Part shown: one piece after another, positions 27,766-36,541 of the stretch | Numbering within the stretch: position 1 is the stretch's first letter | How the letters are laid out: the number at the start of each line of letters is the position of its first letter | Origin: Tardiphaga sp. | GTDB taxonomy: Bacteria; Pseudomonadota; Alphaproteobacteria; Rhizobiales; Xanthobacteraceae | Reading direction: 5' to 3' | DNA length: 64,000 nt | NCBI RefSeq assembly: GCF_028290785.1 | Contig: NZ_JAQGJD010000294.1 | Coordinates: 1-64,000 of the forward strand | Position numbers and translations under genes: made by a program | The notes under the pieces: generated by a model | Seen by the model: only the letters and a program-made list of their open reading frames with translations | Databases searched by the model: none | Told to the model about the DNA's origin: nothing

Positions 27766-28571
27766 GGAGTCGCCTCTTTCGGCGGCAACGGGAAAAACAC
27801 GCTGGTGCGCGACTGGTACTCACGATAGCGGTCGCCGCGCGAGCGCAGCATCTGGTCTTCCAGCGGCGGCACGCCGGTGACGTAGCGCAGGATCCAGAAC
27901 ATGAAGAGCGGCGCCAGCAGCGTGGCGAAACCCCAGGGATAGTCAATGGATAATGCGATTACCGGATAGGCCAGCCAGCCGAACCACTCGAAGAAGTAGT
28001 TCGGATGCCGCGACCAGCGCCATAGTCCGATATCGCAGACCTTTCCCTTATTGGCCGGATCGGAGCGGAACGCCTTGAGTTGCGCATCGGCCAGCGCCTC
28101 GCCGGCGATGCCCGCGAACAGGATCAGCACGCCGAGCCCATCCTGCAGCCGCAGCGCCTCCGACGGGAACCGCGCCGCGACGAAGATCGCGAACACCAGC
28201 GGGATCGAGCCGAAGCCCTGGTTCTGCAGGAAGACGAACATCTTCTTCGGCGAATCGACGCCCCACTCCTTGGCGAACGCCGCGTAGCGCGGGTCGTCGG
28301 TGATTCCCCGGGTACGCGCAGCGATGTGCGAACCGAGCCGCACCGACCAGATCGCCACCAGAACGGCTACCAGCCACTGCCTTGCATTCGGCGAAGCACC
28401 CGCCACCGGCCAGAGCGCGCTGCCGGCGCCGACCAGGCCCAGCGAGAATGTCCAGATGGTATCGACCCAGCCGGAATTGCCGGTACGCTGCTGCACCAGC
28501 CAGGCACCGGCCATCAGGACGGACAGCGAGACCGCGATAGCGGCCAGCGCTTCGAGATAAAGAAAGGTCAT
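27762..28571 (-). CDS. DUF1295 membrane protein (steroid 5-alpha-reductase-like)
   Basis: This 269-aa protein with about seven hydrophobic helices is taken from 28571 (MTFLYLEALAAIAVSL) because gggg lies at a good distance upstream. DTIWTFSLGLVGAGSALW, DPRYAAF-KEWG and GLWRWSRHPNYFFEWFGWLAYP are DUF1295 signatures; the last is the NADPH-binding R-H-P-N-Y block shared with steroid 5-alpha-reductases and isoprenylcysteine methyltransferases. It is translationally coupled to the CFA-type gene, pointing to a shared lipid-modification path (inference). Confidence 0.85.
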   Translation of the reverse strand: MTFLYLEALAAIAVSLSVLMAGAWLVQQRTGNSGWVDTIWTFSLGLVGAGSALWPVAGASPNARQWLVAVLVAIWSVRLGSHIAARTRGITDDPRYAAFAKEWGVDSPKKMFVFLQNQGFGSIPLVFAIFVAARFPSEALRLQDGLGVLILFAGIAGEALADAQLKAFRSDPANKGKVCDIGLWRWSRHPNYFFEWFGWLAYPVIALSIDYPWGFATLLAPLFMFWILRYVTGVPPLEDQMLRSRGDRYREYQSRTSVFFPLPPKEATP

Positions 28572-28583
28572 GCAAGGCCCCAT

Positions 28584-28749
28584 TGAGCGGCCGCGCCGCT
28601 GCGCGTTTCACAAATACGCTACAATTCAAGCCGGGTTTCAGGGCAAAGTTCCATTGGATGAGTCCCGCCGCGCCTACTCCGATCTTTTTTTGTCGCCGGG
28701 CTGTGCCATATTGCGCATCTGAGTTCCCTCGCAAGCAGTTGAAACCACC
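28584..28749. promoter_or_regulatory. Divergent intergenic region DUF1295 / MotA-like gene
   Basis: This 166-bp gap between divergent start codons must hold both promoters. AT-rich ttttttttgtcg and catattgcgcatctga tracts are present, but no clear promoter pair can be assigned by eye. Confidence 0.35.
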
Positions 28750-29748
28750 ATGGCGCCAGGCTCCACTTCCCGCTCCGCGATGGAGATCGAACTGACCAAA
28801 CTGTCCTCACCCCGGATTTTCCTGGTGCGGATGCTGGTGTTCCTGGTGCTGTGCGCGCTGGTGCTGACGGTGCTCTACAAGCAGATCATCGTGGCGTTCT
28901 TCGCCAATCCCGGCCTCAACGCGCTGATCGGTGGGGTACTGTTCATCGGCATCATCCTGGCGTTCCGGCAGGTGATCCGGCTGTATCCCGAGGTCGCCTG
29001 GGTCAACAACTTCCGGATCTCCGATCCCGGCCTGGCGCTGGACAAGCGCCCGACCTTGCTGGCGCCGATGGCCGCGATCCTCGGCGGCGAACGCTCCGGG
29101 CGGATGTCGATCTCGCAGCAGACCATGCGGCATCTACTGGATTCGATCGCCACCCGGCTCGACGAAGCCCGCGATATCTCGCGCTACATGACCGGCCTCT
29201 TGGTGTTCCTCGGCCTGCTCGGCACCTTCTGGGGCCTGATCGAGACCGTCGGCTCGGTCGGCAAGGTGATCGAGGGACTGAAGGTCGGCGGCGACGCCGG
29301 CTCGCTGTTCGATACCCTGAAGGAAGGCCTCGCCGCGCCCTTGGCCGGCATGGGCATCTCGTTCTCGTCGTCGCTGTTCGGCCTCGCGGGTTCGCTGATT
29401 CTCGGCTTCCTCGACCTGCAATCGTCCGGCGCGCAGAACCGCTTTTATACTGACCTCGAGGACTGGCTGGCGTCCACCGTGAAGGAATATTCCGGCGAAA
29501 CCGCCGCGGGCGCGTCCGGCGACCTGCAGAACGCCATCGAGCGGCTGCGCACCACGATGGAAGAAGGCGGCAACAACCGCGGCACCACCACCGCAATGGC
29601 CAACCTCGCGGATGCGATCCAGAGCCTGGTGGCGCATATGCGCTCCGAGCAGGAAATGATCCGCGAATGGGCCGACGGCCAGGGCGAGCAGAACCGCGAG
29701 ATCAAGAAGCTGCTGGAGCGCATCGCAAAACAGCCGGAGAAGAATTAG
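28750..29748 (+). CDS. MotA/TolQ/ExbB-like inner-membrane protein
   Basis: This is a 332-aa protein. Two N-terminal helices (about residues 22-45 and 56-75, VFLVLCALVLTVLY and LIGGVLFIGIILAF) are followed by a cytoplasmic segment. Two more helices lie near 140-165 (GLLVFLGLLGTFWGLIETVGS) and 195-225 (APLAGMGISFSSSLFGLAGSLILGF), the hallmark of MotA/TolQ/ExbB stator proteins. A helical C-terminal tail extends past residue 240. The next gene encodes a MotB-like partner, so the pair forms a proton-driven stator-type complex of unknown task. Start 28780 (MEIEL) is an alternative. Confidence 0.85.
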   Translation: MAPGSTSRSAMEIELTKLSSPRIFLVRMLVFLVLCALVLTVLYKQIIVAFFANPGLNALIGGVLFIGIILAFRQVIRLYPEVAWVNNFRISDPGLALDKRPTLLAPMAAILGGERSGRMSISQQTMRHLLDSIATRLDEARDISRYMTGLLVFLGLLGTFWGLIETVGSVGKVIEGLKVGGDAGSLFDTLKEGLAAPLAGMGISFSSSLFGLAGSLILGFLDLQSSGAQNRFYTDLEDWLASTVKEYSGETAAGASGDLQNAIERLRTTMEEGGNNRGTTTAMANLADAIQSLVAHMRSEQEMIREWADGQGEQNREIKKLLERIAKQPEKN

Positions 29749-29758
29749 TGACGACTCG

Positions 29759-29896
29759 CGTTCCCCGGATGCTGCGCAACGCGCTGCACCTGCAGCGTGG
29801 TGCGCTGCTGATCCGGGGCCCCGGTTGGTTGCGTCGAAACCGGGATCCCGGATCTGCGGAGCGGCATGAAGAATGCCGCACCGCGTCCGGGAAACA
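29759..29896. repeat. Dispersed palindromic repeat (family A)
   Basis: Contains gatccggggccccgg, accgggatcccggatctgcggagcggc and gaccgcgtccgggaaac-type blocks in inverted arrangement. It lies between the MotA-like and MotB-like genes, so it would be transcribed inside an operon, which is unusual for this kind of repeat. Confidence 0.65.
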
Positions 29897-29920
29897 ATTC
29901 CGCATTTTGGAGAACAACTG

Positions 29921-30952
29921 ATGGCTCTCGCACGCGGACGGCGCGGCTCCTCCGAATTCAACTACTGGCCCGGCTTCGTCGATGCATTGTCGACGCTTGT
30001 GCTGGCGGTCGTGTTCCTGCTGTCGATCTTCCTGGTGGTGCAGTTCTTCCTGTCGCAACAGATCACCGGCAAGGACAAGGCGCTGGAAGAACTCAACGCC
30101 AAGCTGGCGCAACTCAACGATCTACTGTCGCTCGAGAAGCTCGGCAAGCTCAACCTCGACGACCAGTTGGCGCAGATGCGCGCCGGGCTGTCCGCCGCGC
30201 AATCCGAACGCGACCGCGTCAAGGGCCTCTATGACGGCCTCGCCGGCGCCGGCAACGACGCTGCCGGCCGCGCCGGCGAACTCAACAAGGCGCTGGATTC
30301 CGAGAAGGCGCTGTCGGCGCGTGCGCTGGCCCAGGTCGAGGTGCTGAACCAGCAGATTTCGGCGCTGCGCCGCCAGCTCGCCGCCCTTGAGGACGCGCTG
30401 GAAGCCTCCGAGAAGCGCGACAGGGAATCGGCGGGCCGCATCGCCGACCTCGGACAGCGGCTCAACGTGGCGCTGGCGCAGCGGGTGCAGGAATTGTCGC
30501 GCTACCGCTCGGAATTCTTCGGACGCTTGCGCGCCATCCTCGGCAACCGCCCGGACATCCGCATCGTCGGCGACCGTTTCGTGTTCCAGTCCGAGGTTTT
30601 CTTCGACACCGGGCAAGCCCTGCTGCTGCCGGAAGGCCGCGCCGAACTCGACAAAGTCGCCAGCGCGCTGACCGAACTCGACAAGCAGATCCCGGCCGAG
30701 ATCGCCTGGGTGATGCGGGTCGATGGCCACACCGACTCCCGCCCGATCCTCAACAGCCCGCTGTTCAAGTCGAATTGGGAATTGTCATCAGCGCGCGCGA
30801 TCTCGGTGGTGCAGTATCTGGTCTCGCTCGGCGTGCCCGCGCAGCGCCTGGTCGCCGCCGGCTTCGCCGAATTCCAGCCGCTCGACGTCGCGACGACGGA
30901 AGAGGCCTACAAGCGCAACCGCCGCATCGAGCTGAAGCTGACGGAGCGCTGA
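29921..30952 (+). CDS. MotB/OmpA-like coiled-coil peptidoglycan-binding protein
   Basis: This 343-aa protein starts at 29921 behind tggagaac. A short cytoplasmic N-terminus (RGRRGSSEFNYWPGFVDALSTLVLAVVF) leads into one membrane helix bearing the MotB-type Asp (FVDALSTLV). A long coiled coil covers about residues 45-200. The C-terminal OmpA domain contains VFFDTGQALLLPEGRAELDKVA and HTDSRPIL ... NWELSSARA ... NRRIELKL. It pairs with the upstream MotA/TolQ-like protein. Flagellar genes are absent, so this is not a flagellar stator. The pair is widespread in Bradyrhizobium. Confidence 0.87.
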   Translation: MALARGRRGSSEFNYWPGFVDALSTLVLAVVFLLSIFLVVQFFLSQQITGKDKALEELNAKLAQLNDLLSLEKLGKLNLDDQLAQMRAGLSAAQSERDRVKGLYDGLAGAGNDAAGRAGELNKALDSEKALSARALAQVEVLNQQISALRRQLAALEDALEASEKRDRESAGRIADLGQRLNVALAQRVQELSRYRSEFFGRLRAILGNRPDIRIVGDRFVFQSEVFFDTGQALLLPEGRAELDKVASALTELDKQIPAEIAWVMRVDGHTDSRPILNSPLFKSNWELSSARAISVVQYLVSLGVPAQRLVAAGFAEFQPLDVATTEEAYKRNRRIELKLTER

Positions 30953-30973
30953 GGTGATGAACCAAACTCGGCG

Positions 30974-31050
30974 TCATGGCCGGGCTTGTTCCGGCCATCC
31001 ACGACGTTCCGCGCGAACGTGGATGGCCGGCATAACGCCGGCCATGACGG
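30974..31050. repeat. Dispersed palindromic repeat (family B)
   Basis: tcatggccgggcttgttccggccatccacg ... cgtggatggccggcataacgccggccatga forms a near-perfect inverted repeat about 75 bp long. It ends 8 bp before the GNAT start codon. It is related to 1915-2022. Confidence 0.8.
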
Positions 31051-31057
31051 CTGCAAC

Positions 31058-31504
31058 ATGAGCGTTTCGTTTCACCTCCGTCGCTATACTGACGCCGACG
31101 AAGACGCGTCGATCGCGCTGTGGCTGGAGACCTGGCGGCAGGCCTATCCCTCCATCGACTTCGACGCCCGCGTCGACTGGTGGCGCAACCGCTGGCGCAG
31201 CGAATTGGTGCCGGTGGCTGACATTGTGGTTGCCGAGCAGGACGGCGCGCTGGTCGGATTCGTGACGATGGATCGCACGGGCTATCTCGACCAGTTGGTG
31301 GTGAGCCCGGCGCAATGGGGATCTTCGGTCAGCAGAGAGTTGGTCGATGAAGCGAAACGGCTGTCGCCGGATGGCGTGACGCTGAAGGTCAACGCCGACA
31401 ATTTTCGCGCGATCAGGTTCTACGAGCGCAACGGGTTTGTGCGGACCGGCGAGGAGGTGAATTCGTCGGGGCGCGCGGTGCTGATTATGGCGTGGACCAC
31501 TTAA
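31058..31504 (+). CDS. GNAT-family N-acetyltransferase
   Basis: This 148-aa protein from ATG 31058 (MSVSFHLRRYTDAD) has the GNAT order of elements. The N-terminal strand/helix is FHLRRYTDADEDASIALW, the middle strands are IVVAEQDGALVGFVTMD, and LDQLVVSPAQWGSSVSRELVDEAKR is the acetyl-CoA pyrophosphate loop region. LKVNADNFRAIRFYERNGFVRTGEE is motif B. The usual Q/R-x-x-G-x-G/A loop is degenerate here (AQWGSSVS). The substrate is unknown. Confidence 0.85.
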   Translation: MSVSFHLRRYTDADEDASIALWLETWRQAYPSIDFDARVDWWRNRWRSELVPVADIVVAEQDGALVGFVTMDRTGYLDQLVVSPAQWGSSVSRELVDEAKRLSPDGVTLKVNADNFRAIRFYERNGFVRTGEEVNSSGRAVLIMAWTT

Positions 31505-31551
31505 CGCTTCCGACACTTCACCGCCGCCGAAAATTGAGCTAGTCTCGCGCC

Positions 31552-31779
31552 ATGACAAAGCTTCTAGATCAGGCGCTTGATCTTGCCCGCAGCCTTCCGT
31601 CGGATGCGCAGGACGACATCGCGCGCATCGTGCTGCAGCTTGCCGGCAATGACGGTGTGCCGGTGACGCTGTCTTCCGACGAGCGAACTGCCATTGCGAT
31701 TTCGAAAGCTGCGGCGGTGCGTGGCGAATTTGCGACGGACGACCAGGTCCGGGCGGTGTGGGCCAAGCACGGGCTGTGA
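31552..31779 (+). CDS. Antitoxin of a ParE/RelE-type module
   Basis: This is a 75-aa acidic/helical protein. The N-terminus LLDQALDLARSLPSDAQDDIARIVLQLAG is typical of small antitoxins that precede ParE-like toxins in Rhizobiales. The C-terminus EFATDDQVRAVWAKHGL is the toxin-wrapping tail with the frequent V-x-A-x-W/F-A-K-H motif. Its stop overlaps the GTG start of the toxin by 4 bp. Confidence 0.75.
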   Translation: MTKLLDQALDLARSLPSDAQDDIARIVLQLAGNDGVPVTLSSDERTAIAISKAAAVRGEFATDDQVRAVWAKHGL

Positions 31780-32069
31780 AGCTCCGCTACACCATCCCGG
31801 CACTCGCCGATCTCGATGCAATCCTCCACCATATCACCGCATATTCCCCGCACGGGGCAGCGCGCGTTCATGCCCGCATCCAGCGAATGGTCAGTCTTCT
31901 CCCGGAGCATCCGGAAATAGGCGTGCGCACGGATGACCCCGTCATTCGTCGCTTGGCAACGCCGCCCTATCCCTATCTCGTGTTTTACGAGGCCACCGAA
32001 ACAGAGATTATCGTGCATGCGATCCGCCATGCAGCCCGCAATCCGTCGGAAATGCCCGGGTCACTGTAA
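31776..32069 (+). CDS. ParE/RelE-superfamily toxin
   Basis: This 97-aa protein is taken from GTG at 31776, which overlaps the antitoxin stop; the ORF track starts further upstream at 31758. The order KLRYTIPALADLDAILHHI ... RIQRMVSLLPEHPEIGVRTDDPVIRRL ... YPYLVFYEATETEIIVHAIRHAARNP follows the ParE/RelE fold. ParE relatives poison gyrase and RelE relatives cleave ribosome-bound mRNA; the sequence does not decide which. The convergent ABC exporter gene ends 8 bp away. Confidence 0.82.
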   Translation: MKLRYTIPALADLDAILHHITAYSPHGAARVHARIQRMVSLLPEHPEIGVRTDDPVIRRLATPPYPYLVFYEATETEIIVHAIRHAARNPSEMPGSL

Positions 32070-32076
32070 CGGCCCG

Positions 32077-33936
32077 TCACACCCCGAACTGCAGCCGCGC
32101 CAGTCGCGCGTACAGCCCGCCGGCGGCGACCAGCGAGGCATGCGTGCCCTGTTCGACGATGCGGCCATGCTCCATCACCAGGATACGGTCGCACGACAGC
32201 ACGGTGGCGAGGCGATGCGCGATCACCAGCGTGGTACGGTGCTTCATCAGCTCTTCCAGCGCGGTCTGCACCAGCGTCTCGCTCTCCGCATCGAGCGCCG
32301 AGGTGGCTTCGTCGAGCAGCAGCAGGGGCGCGTCGCGCAGGATGGCGCGGGCAATCGCGATGCGCTGGCGCTGGCCGCCGGACAAGGTCACGCCGCGCTC
32401 GCCGAGCTGCGCTCCGAACCCGTCCGGCAGCCGGCGGATGAATTCGGTGGCATGCGCCAGGCTCGCGGCGTGCTCGACTTCGGCGTCGGTGGCGTCGGGC
32501 CGGCCGAAGCGGATGTTTTCGCGGGCGGTGGCAGCGAACACCACGGAATCCTGCGGCACCAAGGCGATGCGGCGGCGCAGCTCCTTCGGGTCGGCGTCGC
32601 GGATCGGCAGGCCGTCGAACGAGATCGTTCCGCTGCGGGGGTCGTAGAACCGCAGCAGCAGGTGAAACAGTGTGCTCTTGCCGGCGCCGCTTGGCCCGAC
32701 AATGGCGACCTTTTCGCCGGACTTGACCGCAAATGAGACGCCGTCGGCAGACAGGATGTCGGGCCGGGTCGGATAGGCGAAGGTAACGTTGTCGAAGCTG
32801 ACGTCGCCGCGCGCAGGCTGCGGCAGCGCGCGGGGCACCACCGGCGCGGTGACTGCGGATTTGACGTGGAGGATTTCGAACAATCGCTCGGCGGCGCCGG
32901 AGGCGGCCGAGACCTCACCCCAGACTTCGCTGAGCTGGCCGAGGCTGGAGGCGGCGAACGCCGCGTAGAGCACGAACTGGCTGAGCCGGCCCGGCGTCAG
33001 CGCGCCGGACAGCACGTCGTGTGAGCCAACCCAGAGAATACCGACGACGCTGGAGAACACGATGAAGATGATCACGGCCGTTAGCACCGCGCGCGCCCGC
33101 GTCGAGCCCAGCGCGGCGTCATAGGCGCGCTCGACCTCGCCGCCGAACCGGGCATTGGCGAGATTTTCATTGGTATAGGCCTGCACGGTGCGGATCGACC
33201 CGACCAGCTCGCCGGCATAGGCGGAAGCCTCCGCCAGGCTGTCCTGCGCATCGCGCGACAGCCGGCGCACCCAGCGCCCGAACGCCACCAGCGGGATCAC
33301 GATCAGCGGAATCGCCGCCAGCACGAAGCCGGACAGTTTTGGGCTGGAGATCACCATCATCGCGGCGGCGCCGAGAAACATGATGATGTTGCGCAGCGCG
33401 ATCGATACCGAGGCGCCGACCGCCGACTTGATCTGGGTGGTGTCGGCGGTGAGCCGCGACACCAGCTCGCCGGACCGGGCCGAATCGAAGAACGCCGGCG
33501 ACAGCGCCGTGAGATGCGCAAACACGTCGCGGCGGAGATCGGCGACGATTCGCTCGCCGATGGTCATCACGAGGTAATAGCGCGCGGCACTGGCGCCCGC
33601 GAGCACCGCGACCACCGCGATCATCACGCTGAAATAGCTGTTGATCATGGCGATGCCTTCGGGGCTGAAGCCGAAGTCGATCATGCGGCGCGCCGCAATC
33701 GGGACGATCAGGGTGGTCAGTGCGGCGATGGTCAGCGAGACCAGTGCCAGCGCCACCCGGCCGCGGTAGCGCGCGACATAGGGCGCCAGCGCCAGCAGCG
33801 GCCGCAATCTGGCGCGGCTGGGTGCCGGCGCGTCCACCACCGCATCGACCAGCGAGGGCTCGGAAAGCACAGGATCCGGCTGTGGTGGCAGCGATTTGAC
33901 GCCGGGGGGGATTTCAAGCCGTTCAACTGCGCTCAT
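32077..33936 (-). CDS. ABC exporter, fused permease-ATPase (ABCB/MsbA-like)
   Basis: This 619-aa half-transporter starts at 33936 ([12 protein letters not shown]), with aagga 11 bp upstream. Six TM helices lie in residues ~55-330. The nucleotide-binding domain carries Walker [10 protein letters not shown] near 410, Q-loop VPQDSVVF, signature [15 protein letters not shown] near 515, Walker [13 protein letters not shown] near 538 and the H-loop in VIAHRL. It works as a homodimer. Substrates in this family include lipid A, drugs and peptides; none can be assigned. Confidence 0.92.
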   Translation of the reverse strand: MSAVERLEIPPGVKSLPPQPDPVLSEPSLVDAVVDAPAPSRARLRPLLALAPYVARYRGRVALALVSLTIAALTTLIVPIAARRMIDFGFSPEGIAMINSYFSVMIAVVAVLAGASAARYYLVMTIGERIVADLRRDVFAHLTALSPAFFDSARSGELVSRLTADTTQIKSAVGASVSIALRNIIMFLGAAAMMVISSPKLSGFVLAAIPLIVIPLVAFGRWVRRLSRDAQDSLAEASAYAGELVGSIRTVQAYTNENLANARFGGEVERAYDAALGSTRARAVLTAVIIFIVFSSVVGILWVGSHDVLSGALTPGRLSQFVLYAAFAASSLGQLSEVWGEVSAASGAAERLFEILHVKSAVTAPVVPRALPQPARGDVSFDNVTFAYPTRPDILSADGVSFAVKSGEKVAIVGPSGAGKSTLFHLLLRFYDPRSGTISFDGLPIRDADPKELRRRIALVPQDSVVFAATARENIRFGRPDATDAEVEHAASLAHATEFIRRLPDGFGAQLGERGVTLSGGQRQRIAIARAILRDAPLLLLDEATSALDAESETLVQTALEELMKHRTTLVIAHRLATVLSCDRILVMEHGRIVEQGTHASLVAAGGLYARLARLQFGV

Positions 33937-34108
33937 GATTCCAACTGTCCTTGCCGCCTGCCTCAAATAGGCCTGCCGCGGCCCAGGCGCAAATCAAGGC
34001 CGGATCGGTGCGGGAGTCCTTGTCTTAGCGCAAGTCCTGCGATATAGAGCGGCCAAATCCACTCCTCTTACGCCGTGATGCAGGCGCCAGCGCGCCGAAG
34101 GAATTGCC

Positions 34109-34351
34109 ATGAAAGCCGAAGTTCACCCGGATTATCACATGATTACGGTCGTTATGACCGACGGGACCGAGTTCCAGACCCGTTCCACCTGGGGCAAGGA
34201 AGGCGACAAGCTGAACCTCGACATCGACGCCAAGACCCATCCGGCGTGGACCGGCGGTTCGGCCCAGATGCTCGACCGCGGCGGTCGCGTTTCGCGCTTC
34301 CAGAAGAAGTTTTCGGGCTTTCTCAAGAAAGACGAAGCCGCTTCGGCCTGA
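34109..34351 (+). CDS. rpmE: 50S ribosomal protein L31
   Basis: This is an 80-aa protein. [29 protein letters not shown] and [11 protein letters not shown] ... [13 protein letters not shown] match L31. The four zinc-binding cysteines of the C+ form are absent, so this is the zinc-independent (C-) type. It is preceded by its own promoter region after the divergent ABC gene and followed by a strong terminator, so it is probably monocistronic. Confidence 0.95.
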   Translation: MKAEVHPDYHMITVVMTDGTEFQTRSTWGKEGDKLNLDIDAKTHPAWTGGSAQMLDRGGRVSRFQKKFSGFLKKDEAASA

Positions 34352-34370
34352 TCCTTCGTGTTTTGTTACA

Positions 34371-34397
34371 AAACGCCCCGCTTTGCGGGGCGTTTTT
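34371..34397 (+). terminator. Intrinsic terminator of rpmE
   Basis: aaacgccccgctttgcggggcgttttt has an 8-9 bp GC-rich stem, a 4-nt loop and a T-run. It lies 20 bp after the rpmE stop. Confidence 0.92.
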
Positions 34398-34523
34398 CGT
34401 GGGCCCCCGGCCACGGATCTGGCGGTATGCCGCAACCGCGCCGCGATGGAACCTTAAAACCGCCCCCGTTGGCCATGCATGTCAATGCAGAAACAATACA
34501 GCTTGCGCGGGGGCGCATCGATC

Positions 34524-35147
34524 ATGCCGCAAGGCGCCCATCGTCCACGCAAGATTCCGCGTCAGGCTCGGTCGCTCGCCACCGTCGAGGTGATCCTCGA
34601 TGCCGCGGCGCTGCTGCTGGTCGATGAGGGCTACGATCAGGCCACCACCAACCGCATCGCCGAACGTGCCGGGGTCAGCATCGGCTCGCTGTACCAGTAT
34701 TTTCCGAACCGCGAATCGGTGGTGGCGGCGGTCGCGCACCGTCTCAAGGACGGCATCGCAACGCCGCTCTGGCGGGCCATGTCGGAGAAGCCGGAGCCGG
34801 ACCTGCGCAGCCAAATCACTGGCGGCCTGCGCACGTCCATCGCCAGTCATGCCAGCGCGCTGCCGCTATTCCGGATCTTGCTAGAGGTGACATCGCGGCC
34901 GGCGGCAGTAGAATGGTCGGTGGACGCTTTCCGCGAACGGCAGATCATTCTACGGAAGTGCCTCAATGCCCACGCCGGCGAACTTCGCAAGGATTTCGAC
35001 GTCGAGGTCAGCAGTTTCTTCCTTCCAAGAATGGTCGGGTCCGCCATCGACGCCGCGATCCTGATGCGACCGGCAGCCCTCACCAACGGCGAACTCGAGC
35101 GCGAACTCACCACGATGCTGTCGTATTACCTGATGGGTGGACGGTAG
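34524..35147 (+). CDS. TetR/AcrR-family transcriptional regulator
   Basis: This 207-aa protein starts at ATG 34524 (MPQGAHRPRKIPRQARS), with a gcgggggc ribosome-site-like tract upstream; ATG 34479 is an alternative. The HTH lies at about residues 35-65 (ATTNRIAERAGVSIGSLYQYFPNRESVV), a textbook TetR motif. The C-terminal ligand domain is unassigned. No target gene is adjacent: rpmE lies upstream and the MipA-like gene is convergent. Confidence 0.88.
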   Translation: MPQGAHRPRKIPRQARSLATVEVILDAAALLLVDEGYDQATTNRIAERAGVSIGSLYQYFPNRESVVAAVAHRLKDGIATPLWRAMSEKPEPDLRSQITGGLRTSIASHASALPLFRILLEVTSRPAAVEWSVDAFRERQIILRKCLNAHAGELRKDFDVEVSSFFLPRMVGSAIDAAILMRPAALTNGELERELTTMLSYYLMGGR

Positions 35148-35182
35148 AGTTTGATCCATCGGGAGCGAAACGGTTTGACCGT

Positions 35183-35345
35183 GTCCCGGACGCGGTGCGG
35201 CGCGCAGTGCCGCTCCGCAGAGCCGGACCGTACCAAGGGCGGTGTTCTTGACGATCCGGCTCTGCAGCTCACTACGCCTCCTCAAACGATGCTTCGCATC
35301 ATCAGGGGAGGCGCATTGCGCTGCGTCCGGGACACGATTCAGTTG
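35183..35345. repeat. Dispersed palindromic repeat (family A)
   Basis: tgtcccggacgcggtgcgg ... ccgcagagccgga at one end and gatccggctctgcag ... gcgctgcgtccgggacac at the other form an imperfect 160-bp inverted repeat. An inner hairpin atgcttcgcatcat is visible. It fills the gap between the TetR and MipA-like genes. Confidence 0.75.
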
Positions 35346-35384
35346 AGCTGAATTCTGCTATAGGTGAAGCTGGCGCCGGCGGCG

Positions 35385-36218
35385 CTATCGTACGCCGATG
35401 TCGAACGAATAGGCGACGCCGAGGCCGTAAGTCACCTGGTTGGTGGAGCCACGGAGTTGCACCAGCGGGCTGTCAGCCACGCTGCCCAGCAGCTTGTCGT
35501 ATTCGACGTAGCCGCGCACTTCCCACTGCTTGTCGAGCTGGTAGCGCAGCTGCGCGCCGACGCCGACCGAATTCGAACCGCCCTTGGCGTCATAGGCGGG
35601 CAGGCCCGACGCCAGCGCCTCGACATTGCTGACGCTGAAATAGCTCGACGCGTACTTCGCATCGGTCACCGTGTATCGCGGGCCGAATGCAAAGGTCATG
35701 CGCTCGTTCAGCGGCAAGATCACATCCGCCGAGAAATCCGCCACGATGCCTTCATGGCCGCCAAAACCGCGGCGGACTTCGGAGCGCACGCGCAACCAGT
35801 CGAACGCGTAGTATTCGGCGAAGCCGCCGATCTCGACGGCGAATTTGACGTCGTTGAGGCCGCGCAGCTCGCTGTGATCCTCGGCCTTGCGCGCCGACTT
35901 GAAGGCGCCGACCGGACCGGCGCGAAACCGGCCATAGTCGATCAATGCGAAGCTGGCATTGTCGCGCATGCTCTTGAAGCGCGCCGGCGTGCCGGCCCTG
36001 CGGATCGAAATGATCGGCTTCGGGTCCAGCATCGAACTGCCGGCTCCCGGATAGGACGGCTTCATCTCGCCGCCGATCCCGAGCGTCACGGTCCAGCCGC
36101 CGGACGCCGACGGCACGAACGGCACCGAGGGCAGCATCACCACTGGATCGGCCGCAAAAGCCGCCGACGGCAATGCGACAACGCTCAAGACGCCAAGCAG
36201 CACACGCGAAAATGACAT
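35385..36218 (-). CDS. MipA/OmpV-family outer-membrane protein
   Basis: This 277-aa protein starts at 36218 behind ggggattta. The 122-codon N-terminal extension of the ORF is not plausible. A signal peptide (FSRVLLGVLSVVALPSAAFAA) is followed by alternating beta-strand patterns, including TVTLGIGGEMKPSYPGAGS, YYAFDWLRVRSEVRRGFGGHEG, MTFAFGPRYTVTDAKYASSYF and a C-terminal strand ending in an aromatic/hydrophobic pattern. This matches MipA-interacting/OmpV outer-membrane beta-barrels. Function in this organism is unknown. Confidence 0.85.
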   Translation of the reverse strand: MSFSRVLLGVLSVVALPSAAFAADPVVMLPSVPFVPSASGGWTVTLGIGGEMKPSYPGAGSSMLDPKPIISIRRAGTPARFKSMRDNASFALIDYGRFRAGPVGAFKSARKAEDHSELRGLNDVKFAVEIGGFAEYYAFDWLRVRSEVRRGFGGHEGIVADFSADVILPLNERMTFAFGPRYTVTDAKYASSYFSVSNVEALASGLPAYDAKGGSNSVGVGAQLRYQLDKQWEVRGYVEYDKLLGSVADSPLVQLRGSTNQVTYGLGVAYSFDIGVR

Positions 36219-36541
36219 TAAATCCCCAGCTTCGATTTCAGGTGCGTATGACCATGGTGGCCGCGCCTCGATATGCCACTTCGCTGCGATCTCCCATGTG
36301 ACAGGAGATCCCCCGCAGCACCGCCAAGATACGCGGCCTATCGGCCGATCGAAACTCGCATTCGGTTCACCACGCGTAGATCGCCGGCACCGCGCCATGA
36401 AGCCCTGTGCTGCAGGCATTTCACACAACGGAGGGATATCGCACTCGCATTTCGAGGCGAGACTAGTGGGGCCGTCTGAATCAACCGGTCTCGGTTGGCT
36501 GCGGCATCGCGCCGCAGCGCCGGCCTTGCTTTCGGACGGCC
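36219..36541. other. 323-bp intergenic gap
   Basis: Upstream region of the MipA-like gene and downstream region of the acyltransferase gene. The hairpin gctgcgg-catcgcg-ccgcagc at 36498-36518 follows the acyltransferase stop on the minus strand and may end its transcript. No ORF here looks coding. Confidence 0.45.

Noticed and set aside
28750-30952. MotA-like/OmpA pair as a Zorya (ZorAB) defence system
   Set aside because: No ZorC/D/E-like genes adjoin, and the pair lies in core-type context; a housekeeping envelope complex is more likely.
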